The notes beneath the pieces were generated by a model. That model was not told the DNA's origin, ran no database searches, and worked only from the letters and a program-made list of their open reading frames with translations. This document shows positions 47,704 through 56,944 of a DNA stretch of 64,000 nucleotides, piece by piece. The stretch is from Hongsoonwoonella zoysiae (GTDB lineage Bacteria > Pseudomonadota > Alphaproteobacteria > Rhizobiales > Stappiaceae). The stretch covers positions 2,237,736 to 2,301,735 of the forward strand of contig NZ_JABRXF010000001.1 of NCBI RefSeq assembly GCF_013266695.1. The letters are read 5' to 3'. A program made the translations under genes and the position numbers. Numbering within the stretch: the first letter of the stretch is position 1; each line of letters opens with the position of its first letter.

Positions 47704-49320
47704 TCAGCGCGGTTCGCTGCGAAGTCCCTTGATGATCGCGTAGCACGCGAGCAAAAGGATCAGCGTGAACGGCAGGCCGGTGGAGACAGCTGCCGCCTGC
47801 AATGCGCCAAGGCCGCCACCCAGAAGGAGGGCGATCGCCACAAGACCTTCAAAACAGGCCCAGAACACACGCTGAGGCACCGGTGCATCCACCTTGCCGC
47901 CCGCGGTGATCGTGTCGATCACCAGGGAGCCTGAGTCGGATGATGTCACGAAGAACACGATCACCAGAATGATGCCGATGAACGACGTGATCTGCGCCAG
48001 CGGCAGCTGGTCGAGCATGACGAAGAGCTTCAGCTCGAGAGACGCGTCGGAAACGGCGGTATAACCGTCGTTGACGATCTGGCTGATCGCTGTCCCGCCG
48101 AAAGCCGTCATCCAGAAGACGGAAACGAGCGACGGGATGATGAGCACGCAAGTGATGAATTCGCGCACCGTACGGCCGCGCGAGACGCGGGCGATGAACA
48201 TGCCCACGAACGGCGACCAGGAAATCCACCACGCCCAGTAAAACGACGTCCAGCCCTGGCGAAAGTTGTCGTCCGCCCTCCCGAACGGATTCGACAGCGA
48301 CGGCAGATACTCGGCATAGGCGCCGAGGTTGGCGAAGAAGCCGCGGATGATCTCGGTCGTCGGGCCGACGAGCGTGACGAACAGCAAAAGCATGGCGGCG
48401 AGCACCATGTTGATTTCCGACAGGCGCTTGACGCCCGCATCGAGGCCGGCGACGACCGAAATCAACGCAATCGCCGTGATTGCGATGATCAAGAACACCT
48501 TCGACGTGTCCGTAACCGTCCAGCCGAACAGGAACTCGAGGCCGGCGTTGGCCTGTTCCGCACCATAGCCGAGCGAGGTGGCAAGGCCGAAAAGCGTCGC
48601 GAAAACCGCCAGCGTATCGATGATATGGCCGGTCCAGCCCCACACCCTTTCACCGAAAATCGGATAGAAGATGGAGCGGATCGTCAGCGGCAGGCCCTTG
48701 TTGTAGGAGAAAAGCGCGAGCGCCAGCGCGACGACGGCATAGATCGCCCAAGGGTGCAGGCCCCAGTGGAAGATCGTGGCGGCCATGCCAAGGCGCTGGG
48801 CTTCCGCCTCATTGCCGGCGGCACCGGCAAGCGGTGCCCAGCTTTCCGGCGATCCAGCCCCTTCCGCGAGCGAGGACGAGAAATGAGAGATCGGCTCGGA
48901 CACGCCGTAGAACATGAGACCGATGCCCATGCCGGCGGCGAAAAGCATCGCGAACCAGCCGGTATAGGAATATTCCGGAACCGCTTCAGTGCCCCCGAGA
49001 CGGACCTTGCCGAGCGGAGTGACGATCAGCACGAGGCAGAGGATGACGAAGATGTTCGCCGCTGACAGGAAGAACCAGTCGAAGATGGATGTGATCGTGC
49101 CGCGCAGATCATTGAAGAACGGTCCGGCGGCGTCCTGGAAGGCGAGGGTAAAGAGTACGAAGGCAACGATTGTAAGCCCGGAAATCATGAAAACCGGGTT
49201 GTGAATATCGAGGCCGAATGGCCCGATGTTCGTCTGTATGTTGTCTTGGCCCACCTCGTATTCGGTTTCGATGATATTGGCTTCCCCGTCGGGGCTTAGC
49301 ATGTCGGCTTGATCGGACAT
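47704..49320 (-). CDS. BCCT family betaine/choline/carnitine transporter
   Basis: 538 residues, about 12 membrane segments. FAAGMGIGLMFYGVSEPISH is the conserved glycine-rich segment and WTSFYWAWWISWSPFVGM the tryptophan-rich substrate site; ARVSRGRTVREFI is the family signature. The family takes up glycine betaine, choline or related osmolytes, mostly driven by Na+ or H+. No long osmosensing C-terminal tail is seen (ends GLRSEPR). The start is ATG 49320; uspA, 53 bases upstream, precedes it on the same strand. Confidence 0.92.
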   Translation of the reverse strand: MSDQADMLSPDGEANIIETEYEVGQDNIQTNIGPFGLDIHNPVFMISGLTIVAFVLFTLAFQDAAGPFFNDLRGTITSIFDWFFLSAANIFVILCLVLIVTPLGKVRLGGTEAVPEYSYTGWFAMLFAAGMGIGLMFYGVSEPISHFSSSLAEGAGSPESWAPLAGAAGNEAEAQRLGMAATIFHWGLHPWAIYAVVALALALFSYNKGLPLTIRSIFYPIFGERVWGWTGHIIDTLAVFATLFGLATSLGYGAEQANAGLEFLFGWTVTDTSKVFLIIAITAIALISVVAGLDAGVKRLSEINMVLAAMLLLFVTLVGPTTEIIRGFFANLGAYAEYLPSLSNPFGRADDNFRQGWTSFYWAWWISWSPFVGMFIARVSRGRTVREFITCVLIIPSLVSVFWMTAFGGTAISQIVNDGYTAVSDASLELKLFVMLDQLPLAQITSFIGIILVIVFFVTSSDSGSLVIDTITAGGKVDAPVPQRVFWACFEGLVAIALLLGGGLGALQAAAVSTGLPFTLILLLACYAIIKGLRSEPR

Positions 49321-49373
49321 CGTCTTGTACTCGTTGGTTGGATCTTTGACGAAACGGTGCGGTGTGAAGGCGC

Positions 49374-49787
49374 TTAACGCACGACAAGGACCGATACGGG
49401 TGCGTGCGATGCGAGATAGCCTGCGTTCGATGCGAAGATATGCTCCGGTACACCTGGAACATGCGAAGCCATGACAACGAGATCGGCTCCGATTTCGTTC
49501 AATGCGGAAACAAGTGTTTCATCGAGATCGACGCTCGGGTCATGGCTCACCTTGGCAAGCGAGGAGGCATCGATCCCGCGCTTGGCGCCTTCATCCTTGG
49601 CGAAGGCATCGAGCTTCGATTTGAACTCTTCCGGAGTGTGAGCGACCGGGCCTGGCGTGGTCGCAGTTATTCCGACGTAACACACTGGAATCTTGTAATG
49701 TCTGGAAAGGTCGGCGGCGGTCGTCAGCGCCTTGTCCAGACGGTCCGCGTGTGCAAGATCCACGGGGACCATGATTTTCTTGTACAT
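49374..49787 (-). CDS. Universal stress protein UspA family
   Basis: 137 residues. N-terminal KKIMVPVDLAHADRLDKAL matches the nucleotide-binding start of the fold; the C-terminal SHVPGVPEHIFASNAGYLA corresponds to the G-2x-G-9x-G(S/T) loop, with the last part changed (SNAGYLASHAP), so ATP binding is plausible but not certain. ATG 49787 follows GGAGG. It precedes the BCCT gene on the same strand, which suggests a shared response to osmotic or other stress. Confidence 0.9.
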   Translation of the reverse strand: MYKKIMVPVDLAHADRLDKALTTAADLSRHYKIPVCYVGITATTPGPVAHTPEEFKSKLDAFAKDEGAKRGIDASSLAKVSHDPSVDLDETLVSALNEIGADLVVMASHVPGVPEHIFASNAGYLASHAPVSVLVVR

Positions 49788-50106
49788 GTTTTGCCTCCGA
49801 ACGGTTGAGTTCACGGCTCGGTTTCAGGACCTGATGCATCGACAGCCGATTTCGCCCGCAACACGGTAAATCCCTATTTCCCGGGTCCCGACGCAGCCGA
49901 AAACAGAGGTGCCTGAACTCGAATTCATGCGACCTGACCAAGTCGAACGATGTAGACGCCGTGCACTTTGAGTATTGAAGCGTGAGAATTGAATGATTCA
50001 TTTGAATCAGACATCGATTTGCACGGAACCGACATCACGAAATGCAGTTGATTATACTGCGGCGCAACAACGGAGAGGACGCATACCACGTGGGAACGAG
50101 CAGCGA
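49788..50106. other. Divergent intergenic region between uspA and yidD
   Basis: 319 bases with promoters expected for both genes. One notable element is the perfect palindrome GATTCA-TT-TGAATC (49995-50008). No ORF with a ribosome binding site was found. Confidence 0.5.
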
Positions 50107-50442
50107 ATGACACACAAGTTGCTATATGTTTGTCGCAGATTGCCATCCCTGTTGGCAAGGGGGGCTATCCAATTCTATCGACATACGTTCTCGCTGTTTT
50201 TGGGCAGAAGCTGCCGTTATGCGCCCACTTGTTCGGAATATACGGAAGGTGCTATCGCCCGTTTTGGCTTGTGGAAAGGCGGCTGGGTCGGCCTTGCACG
50301 CATCATGCGCTGCCGCCCGGGCGGGCCTAGCGGATTCGATCCCGTGCCCGAAGATCTTCCAGAAAACGCTCGCTGGTACTTGCCGTGGCGCTATGGCGAC
50401 TGGCGCGGCGCGAATATCAATTCGGGTACACGCCTTGATTGA
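50107..50442 (+). CDS. yidD: Membrane protein insertion efficiency factor YidD
   Basis: 111 residues. The family pattern is clear: AIQFYRHTFSLFLGRSCRYA, PTCSEYTEGAI and CRPGGPSGFDPVP. The protein is membrane-associated and supports YidC-dependent insertion. ATG 50107 is chosen because the family starts about eight residues before the conserved part; the ribosome binding site is weak (GAGCAG). The usual neighbours (rnpA, yidC) are not here. Confidence 0.92.
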   Translation: MTHKLLYVCRRLPSLLARGAIQFYRHTFSLFLGRSCRYAPTCSEYTEGAIARFGLWKGGWVGLARIMRCRPGGPSGFDPVPEDLPENARWYLPWRYGDWRGANINSGTRLD

Positions 50443-50580
50443 AAAAACCAAAGGGCCATACGAAGCAACTGGCCGGAAGTCGCGTTTGCAGACAACGGCG
50501 ATATGGACTGTCAATTGCGGCAAAGCGCTGAATAACCGATAAAATTCCGTTGGGCGCTTTTTATGATTTGGGAAACGGCT

Positions 50581-51342
50581 ATGCCAGGATTTGACTCATA
50601 TGTGATCTGTACATCGCCCCGCAGCGGCAGCACACTGTTGTGCAATTTATTGGCGGCTACCGGCATCTCCGGAAACCCGGATTCTTACTTTCATAGCGGC
50701 TCAATCTCCGATTGGCTTGTATGTTTCAACCTGAAGCCAGAAACCTCGGCTTCGGAGCGCGATACACTTGCAGCGATATTTAAAGCGGCAATCGCAAAAG
50801 GCAGTCTCGACACAGGCATGTTCGGGCTGCGGTTGCAAAGACATAGTTTCGATTTTTTCACCCGTAAGCTTGCAGTGCTACACCCGGAAGCAGGGGGGGA
50901 TTCGGAGCGTTTCGAGTACGCCTTCGGAAGAACGTTGTTCATCCATTTGACCAGACTGGACAAAATTCGACAGGCGGTATCTTACGTGAGAGCGGAACAA
51001 ACGGGGCTTTGGCACGTAGCACCTGACGGTACGGAGTTGGAACGCCTTCCATCGTCGAACGCGCCCAGTTACTGCGCTGAGGATATCAAAAAATGTTTCG
51101 ACAGGTTCACGACCTTCGATCTTGATTGGAAGGCTTGGTTCGACGCGCAAGGAATAGAACCACTTCGCATCACTTACGAAAAATTTTCGTCCGACCCAAT
51201 CGAGGTCTTGCGTGAGATCCTCGATCATCTGGGATTGGATCGTAAAGCCGCAAATGGCGTGATACCCGGTGTCGCAAAGCTGGCTGACGAGGTAAATGAA
51301 GACTGGGCGGCGCGTTTCCGGATGGAAAACGAGATAGCTTGA
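50581..51342 (+). CDS. Stf0-type sulfotransferase
   Basis: 253 residues with the PAPS-binding loop TSPRSGSTLLCNLLA close to the N-terminus (residues 11-25) and, later, RTLFIHLTRLDKIRQAVSYV, which holds the second conserved PAPS site. Similar to Stf0 (trehalose sulfotransferase) and to rhizobial LPS sulfotransferases, so a surface glycan or lipid is a likely acceptor. ATG 50581 is chosen (GGGAAACGG ahead). The gene is less GC-rich and uses codons such as AAA and ATA more than its neighbours, a hint of transfer. Confidence 0.85.
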   Translation: MPGFDSYVICTSPRSGSTLLCNLLAATGISGNPDSYFHSGSISDWLVCFNLKPETSASERDTLAAIFKAAIAKGSLDTGMFGLRLQRHSFDFFTRKLAVLHPEAGGDSERFEYAFGRTLFIHLTRLDKIRQAVSYVRAEQTGLWHVAPDGTELERLPSSNAPSYCAEDIKKCFDRFTTFDLDWKAWFDAQGIEPLRITYEKFSSDPIEVLREILDHLGLDRKAANGVIPGVAKLADEVNEDWAARFRMENEIA

Positions 51343-51413
51343 TCGCCTCCAACTGGATGACCGCTTTTTACGTATGTTGGCCGTAGCCGATGGATCCTGT
51401 TTTTATAAGCGGC

Positions 51414-52610
51414 TCAGCGCCCGCCGAGCGCGCGATAGATCTTCGTGCCCGGCCGTCCGGTCTGAGGCATGCCGAAGCGCGCCTCCGCCTGCTTGATGCC
51501 CGCCCTTGTCGCGGGGCCGACCTTGCCGTCGGGCTCGCCAATATCGTAGCCGGCGCGCAGTAACAGCTTTTGCAGTTGCAGGCGCTGGGCGCGCGAAAGG
51601 CCAGGATCGTTGGTCGGCCATGGAGTTTGGAACTCGCCGCCGCCCTTCAGCCTGTCCGAAAGATGGGAAATCGCAAGCGCATAAGATACCGCGACGTTGT
51701 AGGAATAGATCGCGTTGAAATTCCGGAAGACGAGGAAAGCCGGACCGTTGCGCCCCGCAGGGAGCAGAAGAGCGGCTTTCGTACCTCCGCCGACGCGCTT
51801 GCCGTTCAGTGCCGTAACGCCGCGTTTGCCCCAAGAGGAGAGGGATGCCGTGCGCTTGCGGCCCGACGGACCTTGGTATCCCTTCGGGACCCTGACTTCG
51901 AAGCCCCAGGCTTCCCCCTTTCGCCAGCCTGCACTGCGCAGGTAGTTGGCGGTGGAGGCGAGCGCGTCCGCTTCCGAGCGGACAAGATCGGCGTGTTTGT
52001 CACCGTCGAAATCGACGGCGAGCCGGCGGTAGGTCGAGGGCATGAATTGGGTCTGGCCGAAGGCGCCCGCCCATGAGCCGTTAAGGTCTTTCAGGGCAAC
52101 GTCCCCGCGCGAGGCGATTTTCAGAGCTTCGAAAAGCTCGGAGCGGAAATATTTCGCACGCCTTCCGGCGCACGCAAGATTGGCAAGCGAATGCGGAACG
52201 AAAAAATCCCCGGTTTCCTGGCCGTAATCGCTTTCAACGCCCCAAACGGCCAGAACGACGTGCCGGTCGACGCCATAGGCGCGTTCCACCGCCTTCAGGG
52301 TGCGGCCGTGTTTGCGCAGCATCTTCCTGCCGTCGGAAATGCGCTTTTCATCGACAAGAAAAGCCATGTAATCCCAGATCGGCGTCTTGTATTCCGGCTG
52401 GCTTCTGGAAAAGCGGATCACCTTCTCGTCGTAGGCGACATTGCTGAGCGCGGCCTGCGCGATACGCGGGGCGACGCCGGCATTGATCGCCTGCGCTTTC
52501 AGGCTTTCGATGCAGGACTGAAAACCGGCGGCTTGTGGCCCTGTCGCACCAAGCATCAATATCAGGACAACCGTGGCAACAAGGCATGAAATGCGCTGGA
52601 AGGCGGGCAT
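51414..52610 (-). CDS. Lytic murein transglycosylase (MltB-like) with PG-binding domain
   Basis: 398 residues. Signal peptide ISCLVATVVLILMLGATGPQ; transglycosylase domain with the catalytic Glu 126 in VWGVESDYGQETG and AFGQTQFMPSTYR; a C-terminal peptidoglycan-binding domain (LQKLLLRAGYDIGEPDGKVG, about 335-398). It cuts the glycan chain between MurNAc and GlcNAc. It is an exported, soluble form without a lipobox. It stands alone on the minus strand, 80 bases ahead of the rsuA terminus. Confidence 0.92.
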   Translation of the reverse strand: MPAFQRISCLVATVVLILMLGATGPQAAGFQSCIESLKAQAINAGVAPRIAQAALSNVAYDEKVIRFSRSQPEYKTPIWDYMAFLVDEKRISDGRKMLRKHGRTLKAVERAYGVDRHVVLAVWGVESDYGQETGDFFVPHSLANLACAGRRAKYFRSELFEALKIASRGDVALKDLNGSWAGAFGQTQFMPSTYRRLAVDFDGDKHADLVRSEADALASTANYLRSAGWRKGEAWGFEVRVPKGYQGPSGRKRTASLSSWGKRGVTALNGKRVGGGTKAALLLPAGRNGPAFLVFRNFNAIYSYNVAVSYALAISHLSDRLKGGGEFQTPWPTNDPGLSRAQRLQLQKLLLRAGYDIGEPDGKVGPATRAGIKQAEARFGMPQTGRPGTKIYRALGGR

Positions 52611-52690
52611 GGAGGGTTCTGCTTTCCCGTTGACGACACGGCAGCAGTCTAGCGGTCCTCTTCCGGCCTGTCAGGGCTGGCAACGGAAAA

Positions 52691-53392
52691 TCAGGACGGC
52701 AATAATTTCTCGATATCGCTTTCGTCGCAAAGTCGCCAATGGCCTTCCTCAAGCCCATCCAGTGTCAGGTTGCCGACCTTTGAACGATGAAGTGCCTCAA
52801 CGTGGTTGCCGACGGCGGCGAACATGCGCCTGATCTGGTGATAGCGCCCTTCACGAAGCGTCAGCCTTGCACTCTTTTCGCCCGTTACTTCCAGTTCGGC
52901 TGGCAAGAGCGGCGTTTTTTCCGATTTGAGCATCAGGCTGCCGGAGGCGAAGACGTCGCCTTCGTTTCCTTCAAGCGGGCGCGCGAGCGTGACCTCATAG
53001 ACCTTTGGAACATGCGACTTCGGGGAGATGATCTTGTGGAGCAGCGTGCCGTCGTCGGTCAGGAGCAGCAGGCCGGATGTGTCTCGATCGAGCCTGCCGA
53101 CGGTCGACATCGTCGGTTTGCGATGGCGGAAGCGGTCCGGCAGAAGGTCGTAGACAATGTGACCCTGATCGGCTGCGGAGCAGGTGTATCCAACGGGCTT
53201 GTTGAGCAGGATAACGCTGCCCTGGGGCGGGTCGAGCGGCTCTCCGTCAATGCGTATTTCGTCGTGCGCGATCAACTCGTGATCGGAAAGGGGGCGTCCG
53301 GCGCTGTCGGTAACGCGTTTTTGCCGGATCAGGCGTTGCACGTCCTTGCGGCTGCCGTATCCGAGATTGGCGATATGCCTGACGAGCTTCAT
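52691..53392 (-). CDS. rsuA: RsuA-type 16S rRNA pseudouridine synthase
   Basis: 233 residues: S4 domain at the N-terminus (GYGSRKDVQRLIRQKRVT) and the pseudouridine synthase core with catalytic Asp in VGRLDRDTSGLLLLTDDG. It modifies one uridine in 16S rRNA (position 516 in E. coli); RluB/RluF-like alternatives cannot be excluded. Its first bases overlap the stop of the upstream methyltransferase gene by four bases, so the two rRNA-modifying genes are coupled. Confidence 0.92.
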   Translation of the reverse strand: MKLVRHIANLGYGSRKDVQRLIRQKRVTDSAGRPLSDHELIAHDEIRIDGEPLDPPQGSVILLNKPVGYTCSAADQGHIVYDLLPDRFRHRKPTMSTVGRLDRDTSGLLLLTDDGTLLHKIISPKSHVPKVYEVTLARPLEGNEGDVFASGSLMLKSEKTPLLPAELEVTGEKSARLTLREGRYHQIRRMFAAVGNHVEALHRSKVGNLTLDGLEEGHWRLCDESDIEKLLPS

Positions 53393-54444
53393 CTTTTTCG
53401 CCCGCTCCTGGTCGCGGCGATAACCTTATAGCCGGCTTCGTCGGCAAGAACTTCGCTCTTCGTGAAATGTTCCTTGATCGTCGCTTCGTAGGGAAGCTGA
53501 CGGTTGGCAACCAGATAAAGGCGGCCGCCCGGTTTCAGTACCTTGGCGGCCTCGCGGATGAAGGCCTGGCCGATATCGGCACGCGAGGCCCTGCTTTCGT
53601 GAAATGGAGGGTTCATGACGATGACGTCGTAAGGCCCCGAATGCAGCCCTCTGGTCACGTCATGCCAGTGGAATCCAAGCTTCGGGCCACCGTCCTCTTG
53701 TGTATGGAGCAGGTTTTCACGCGCCAGATCGAGTGCGCGCGCTTCCGCTTCATAGAGATCGAGTGAGGTGATATGCGGACACCGCGCGAGCAGCAGGACG
53801 GACAGGACGCCGATGCCGGCGCCGAGGTCTGCGGCGTGACCCGACAGCGTTTGCGGCAGATGTTTGGCAAGAAGCGCCGTGCCGGGGTCGATCCTGTCCC
53901 ACGCGAAGACGCCGGGGCGGGACATGAACCGTCCATTGACGACCGGGCGTGGCGTGTCGAGAGACCGCCATTCTTGAAGCAGTTTCGTATCTTGTCGCGC
54001 TTCTTCCGCGGTTGTCCAGAAGACCCTGCACTTGTTCTTGGAAAGGCTCTCGACGTTGCCGGCGAGCGCTTTCAGGTCGCTCTCGCCCGTCTTCGCACCT
54101 TCCGTGTTCGGCTGGGCGGCGACCACCACGCCGCCTTCCATTGTGTGCGACAGGGCTTCGGCCAGGAGCGCGCGCGCTTCCTCGCGTTGGCGCGGCGGCA
54201 GCACCAGAACCAGCGGATATCGCGTGTCATCTTCCGGCAGTGCCGGTTCAACCCTGAAGCCCGCTTTTGCGACCGCGTCCGCATGTGGGCGGAAGCTTTG
54301 CACGCAGACCAGCCTTTTCTGGCCGACAGCATCCAGGCCTGCGTCCGCGCGGGCACGCAGGAACAGCGCGGGGGCATCTCCCGGCCAGTCGAGCCTGCCG
54401 GTCGAAAACGGCAGGAACAGCGTTTTGAGAAGGGGATCGGTCAT
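53389..54444 (-). CDS. rsmC: RsmC-like 16S rRNA methyltransferase
   Basis: 351 residues in two similar halves, as in RsmC (m2G1207). The C-terminal catalytic half has the SAM site AADLGAGIGVLSVLL and the NPPFHESRA motif typical of guanine N2 methyltransferases. Assignment is by motif and length; RlmG is a related alternative. The stop overlaps the rsuA start (53389-53392). Confidence 0.85.
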   Translation of the reverse strand: MTDPLLKTLFLPFSTGRLDWPGDAPALFLRARADAGLDAVGQKRLVCVQSFRPHADAVAKAGFRVEPALPEDDTRYPLVLVLPPRQREEARALLAEALSHTMEGGVVVAAQPNTEGAKTGESDLKALAGNVESLSKNKCRVFWTTAEEARQDTKLLQEWRSLDTPRPVVNGRFMSRPGVFAWDRIDPGTALLAKHLPQTLSGHAADLGAGIGVLSVLLLARCPHITSLDLYEAEARALDLARENLLHTQEDGGPKLGFHWHDVTRGLHSGPYDVIVMNPPFHESRASRADIGQAFIREAAKVLKPGGRLYLVANRQLPYEATIKEHFTKSEVLADEAGYKVIAATRSGRKR

Positions 54445-54590
54445 GATTTGCGCGGATATAGCCTACTGCGGTCCGCATGTCTTGATGGTCTGTACGGAAT
54501 TCGCGACGGGCGGTTGCCTTTTTGTGCCTGCGGTTCTTTATTCTGCGCAATCCCCTGTTCGCCAAGATATGCCCGAAATGGAGTTCGTTC

Positions 54591-55355
54591 ATGCAGGATC
54601 TGGCCGGAAAAGCCGTTCTGATAACCGGTGCCAGCCGCGGAATAGGTGCCGCCGCCGCCCGCGTCTTCGCCGAAGCGGGATCGTCGGTCGTCCTCGCCGC
54701 GCGTACGGGCTCCGAGATCGAGGATCTTGTGGCGGAAATTAAGGCGAACGGTGGCAACGCGGAGGCCGTGACCTGCGATGTCTCCAGCTACACGGATGTC
54801 GAGGCGGCTGTGAACCAATGCCGCGACGCGTTCGGAACCATCGATTTTCTGGTCAACAACGCGGGCGTAATCGACCCGATCGGGCCTTTGATCGAGTCCG
54901 ATCCGGAAGAATGGAGCAGGGCGGCGGATATTAACTACAAGGGCGTTTATAATGGGCTGCGCGCGGCGCTCCCGCATATGAAGGCGCAAGGTTCCGGTGT
55001 CGTTGTCAACATCAGTTCGGGCGCCGCACATAACGCGTTGGAAGGTTGGAGCCATTACTGCTCGGCAAAGGCGGCGGCCTATATGCTGACCCGTGCTGCC
55101 GACCTTGAAATGAAAGGCACTGGCGTTCGCGTCGTGGGCCTTAGCCCCGGCACTGTCGCAACTTACATGCAAAAGGCGATCAAGGCGTCGGGCATCAATC
55201 CCGTCAGCCAGCTTGACCCTTCCGTTCATATCGATCCGTCGTGGGTCGGCCGGGCGATCGCGTGGCTTTGCACTGGCGATGCACAAGAGTTCGCGGGTGT
55301 CGATGTTTCATTGCGTGATGAAGATATTCGTCGGCGCGTCGGATTGATCGATTGA
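54591..55355 (+). CDS. Short-chain dehydrogenase/reductase
   Basis: 254 residues, classical SDR: TGASRGIG (12-19) for NAD(P), NNAG, and the catalytic Ser...Tyr...Lys pattern (NISSG, then HYCSAK). Oxidoreductase with unknown substrate; members of this subfamily are often annotated 3-oxoacyl-ACP reductase. ATG 54591 has GGAG seven bases before; the open frame starts 23 codons earlier without support. It diverges from rsmC. Confidence 0.9.
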   Translation: MQDLAGKAVLITGASRGIGAAAARVFAEAGSSVVLAARTGSEIEDLVAEIKANGGNAEAVTCDVSSYTDVEAAVNQCRDAFGTIDFLVNNAGVIDPIGPLIESDPEEWSRAADINYKGVYNGLRAALPHMKAQGSGVVVNISSGAAHNALEGWSHYCSAKAAAYMLTRAADLEMKGTGVRVVGLSPGTVATYMQKAIKASGINPVSQLDPSVHIDPSWVGRAIAWLCTGDAQEFAGVDVSLRDEDIRRRVGLID

Positions 55356-55499
55356 GCCTTGAAGCCCGGTGGTGGCGGCGCTTTTTTCACGCGTTTCCGC
55401 ACTGGTGAATCTAACTATCTACTGATAGATTGGTGGTGAGATTGTGGCTCAGACGACCCGTAGAGGCTGCCAGGACCCTGGATTTGAAGGAAGCATTTC

Positions 55500-56165
55500 A
55501 TGAGCGAAAACGAGACCGGTTCAACCACGATAAGGATCGACCTGGTATCCGATGTCGTCTGCCCCTGGTGCATTGTGGGCTACAAGCAGTTGGAAAAGGC
55601 GATCGGCAAATCCGGTGTCGATGTGGAGCTGCATTGGCACCCTTTCGAGCTTAACCCGCAGATGCCGCGCGAAGGGCAAAACCTGCGAGAGCATATCGCC
55701 GAGAAATACGGCACCACGCCGGAGCAGAGCGTGGCCGCGCGCGAGAGGTTGACGAATATCGGAGCCGATCTTGGCTTTGCCTTCCGCTATACCGACGACA
55801 TGCGCATGTACAATACGTTCCAGGCGCATCAGCTGCTGCACTGGGCGGGAGAACAAGGTAAGCAGAACGAACTCAAGCTTGAACTTTTTTCCGCCTTCTT
55901 CACCAACCGCGAGGATGTAAGCGATCCGGATGTCCTCGCTGCCGCTGCGGGGCGTGTCGGGCTCGACGAGCAGGAAGCGCGCAAGGTTCTGGACGAAAAC
56001 CGCTATGCCGATGCGGTGCGGCAGGAAGAGCGTTTCTGGATCGAACGTGGCATTCAGGGCGTGCCGGCGTTCATCCTGAACCGGAAGTATCTTGTTTCCG
56101 GCGCGCAAGGAGCGGATGCGCTTGCCGAGGTGCTGACGCAGGTTTCCAAAGAGGAAGCCGCATAG
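55500..56165 (+). CDS. FrnE-like DsbA family oxidoreductase
   Basis: 221 residues, thioredoxin fold with CPWC (21-24) as the redox centre and a helical insertion. Called FrnE or 2-hydroxychromene-2-carboxylate isomerase-like; cytosolic as no signal is present. The C-terminus IQGVPAFILNRKYLVSGAQG is the conserved cis-Pro region. ATG 55500 is preceded by AAGGAAG. A decayed copy of this C-terminal part lies about 800 bases downstream (56945-57077). Confidence 0.9.
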   Translation: MSENETGSTTIRIDLVSDVVCPWCIVGYKQLEKAIGKSGVDVELHWHPFELNPQMPREGQNLREHIAEKYGTTPEQSVAARERLTNIGADLGFAFRYTDDMRMYNTFQAHQLLHWAGEQGKQNELKLELFSAFFTNREDVSDPDVLAAAAGRVGLDEQEARKVLDENRYADAVRQEERFWIERGIQGVPAFILNRKYLVSGAQGADALAEVLTQVSKEEAA

Positions 56166-56213
56166 CCATTTGGCATCCGTCTGTCCCCCACTGAAGTCGA
56201 ACAATAAAGCTAT

Positions 56214-56241
56214 CCGCCCGAAGCAATCGTCGCTCGGGCGG
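56214..56241. terminator. Hairpin between the FrnE and Spy-like genes
   Basis: CCGCCCGA (56214-56221) pairs perfectly with TCGGGCGG (56234-56241), loop of 12 bases. There is no long T run, but the position between convergent genes fits a terminator. Confidence 0.5.
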
Positions 56242-56257
56242 GAAGTTCGTTGGAAGA

Positions 56258-56824
56258 CTATTGCCAGCGCCATCCGGGGCCGCGCCCCATTCCCCAGCCG
56301 CGTCCCATCATTCCGCCCATGCCGACTGCCGGTAGAACGATTTCGTCGGCTATTTGCTTCTGATCTTCATGCAGCACCGAATAGAGATTGTCGACGGCAC
56401 CCTTGATTGCCTTGATCTGTTCAAGGCGCGCTTCCATGTGCGTTAGCCGCAGCGTCAGAAAATCGGGAAGCGTCATCTCGTCGATTTTCCCGTCGCGAAT
56501 ATCCTCCATCATGCTTCGCATCATGGCGTTATGCGTCTCCGCAGTATCGCGAACGGCCGTTGAAAGCTCATCCCAGGCCTTTGATTGTTCTTCAGTGATT
56601 TTCAGTTCCGCCTTCAGAAAGGCGAGGCGTCCGTCGATCCGGTCGAGATAGGCATCGGCGCCATAGCCCATCATCGGGCCGCCCATGCCCCAGCCGCCCA
56701 TCATGTGGCGTCCGTAGCCCTGTCCCGGTCCCCAGCCGCCGTCTCGGTTTTGCGCTTGTGCGCCCAGCGGTGCGGCGACCGCCACCGCAAGGGCAAGAGA
56801 TACTGCGATTAGCGGGCGTTTCAT
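56258..56824 (-). CDS. Spy/CpxP-like periplasmic protein (LTXXQ family)
   Basis: 188 residues with a signal peptide (cleavage after AQA at about 24) and Met/Gly-rich ends (HMMGGWGMGGPMMG and GMGGMMGRGWGMGRG). The helical core carries KITEEQSKAWDEL and LPDFLTLRLTHMEARLEQIK, resembling the LTxxQ family of chaperone-like stress proteins (Spy, CpxP) and related metal-resistance proteins. The Met clusters suggest copper or other soft-metal binding, an inference. ATG 56824 follows AAGGAGC. Confidence 0.85.
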   Translation of the reverse strand: MKRPLIAVSLALAVAVAAPLGAQAQNRDGGWGPGQGYGRHMMGGWGMGGPMMGYGADAYLDRIDGRLAFLKAELKITEEQSKAWDELSTAVRDTAETHNAMMRSMMEDIRDGKIDEMTLPDFLTLRLTHMEARLEQIKAIKGAVDNLYSVLHEDQKQIADEIVLPAVGMGGMMGRGWGMGRGPGWRWQ

Positions 56825-56944
56825 CTCGCAAAGCTCCTTGGAGTATCAAGAGTTGAACTCCGCGGAATTTAATCGTTTAAGCACGCGGGTCGCATTGACG
56901 AATGTCAACTGCGAAGCCCGTTCTCCATATCGTTCGCACGGTCG

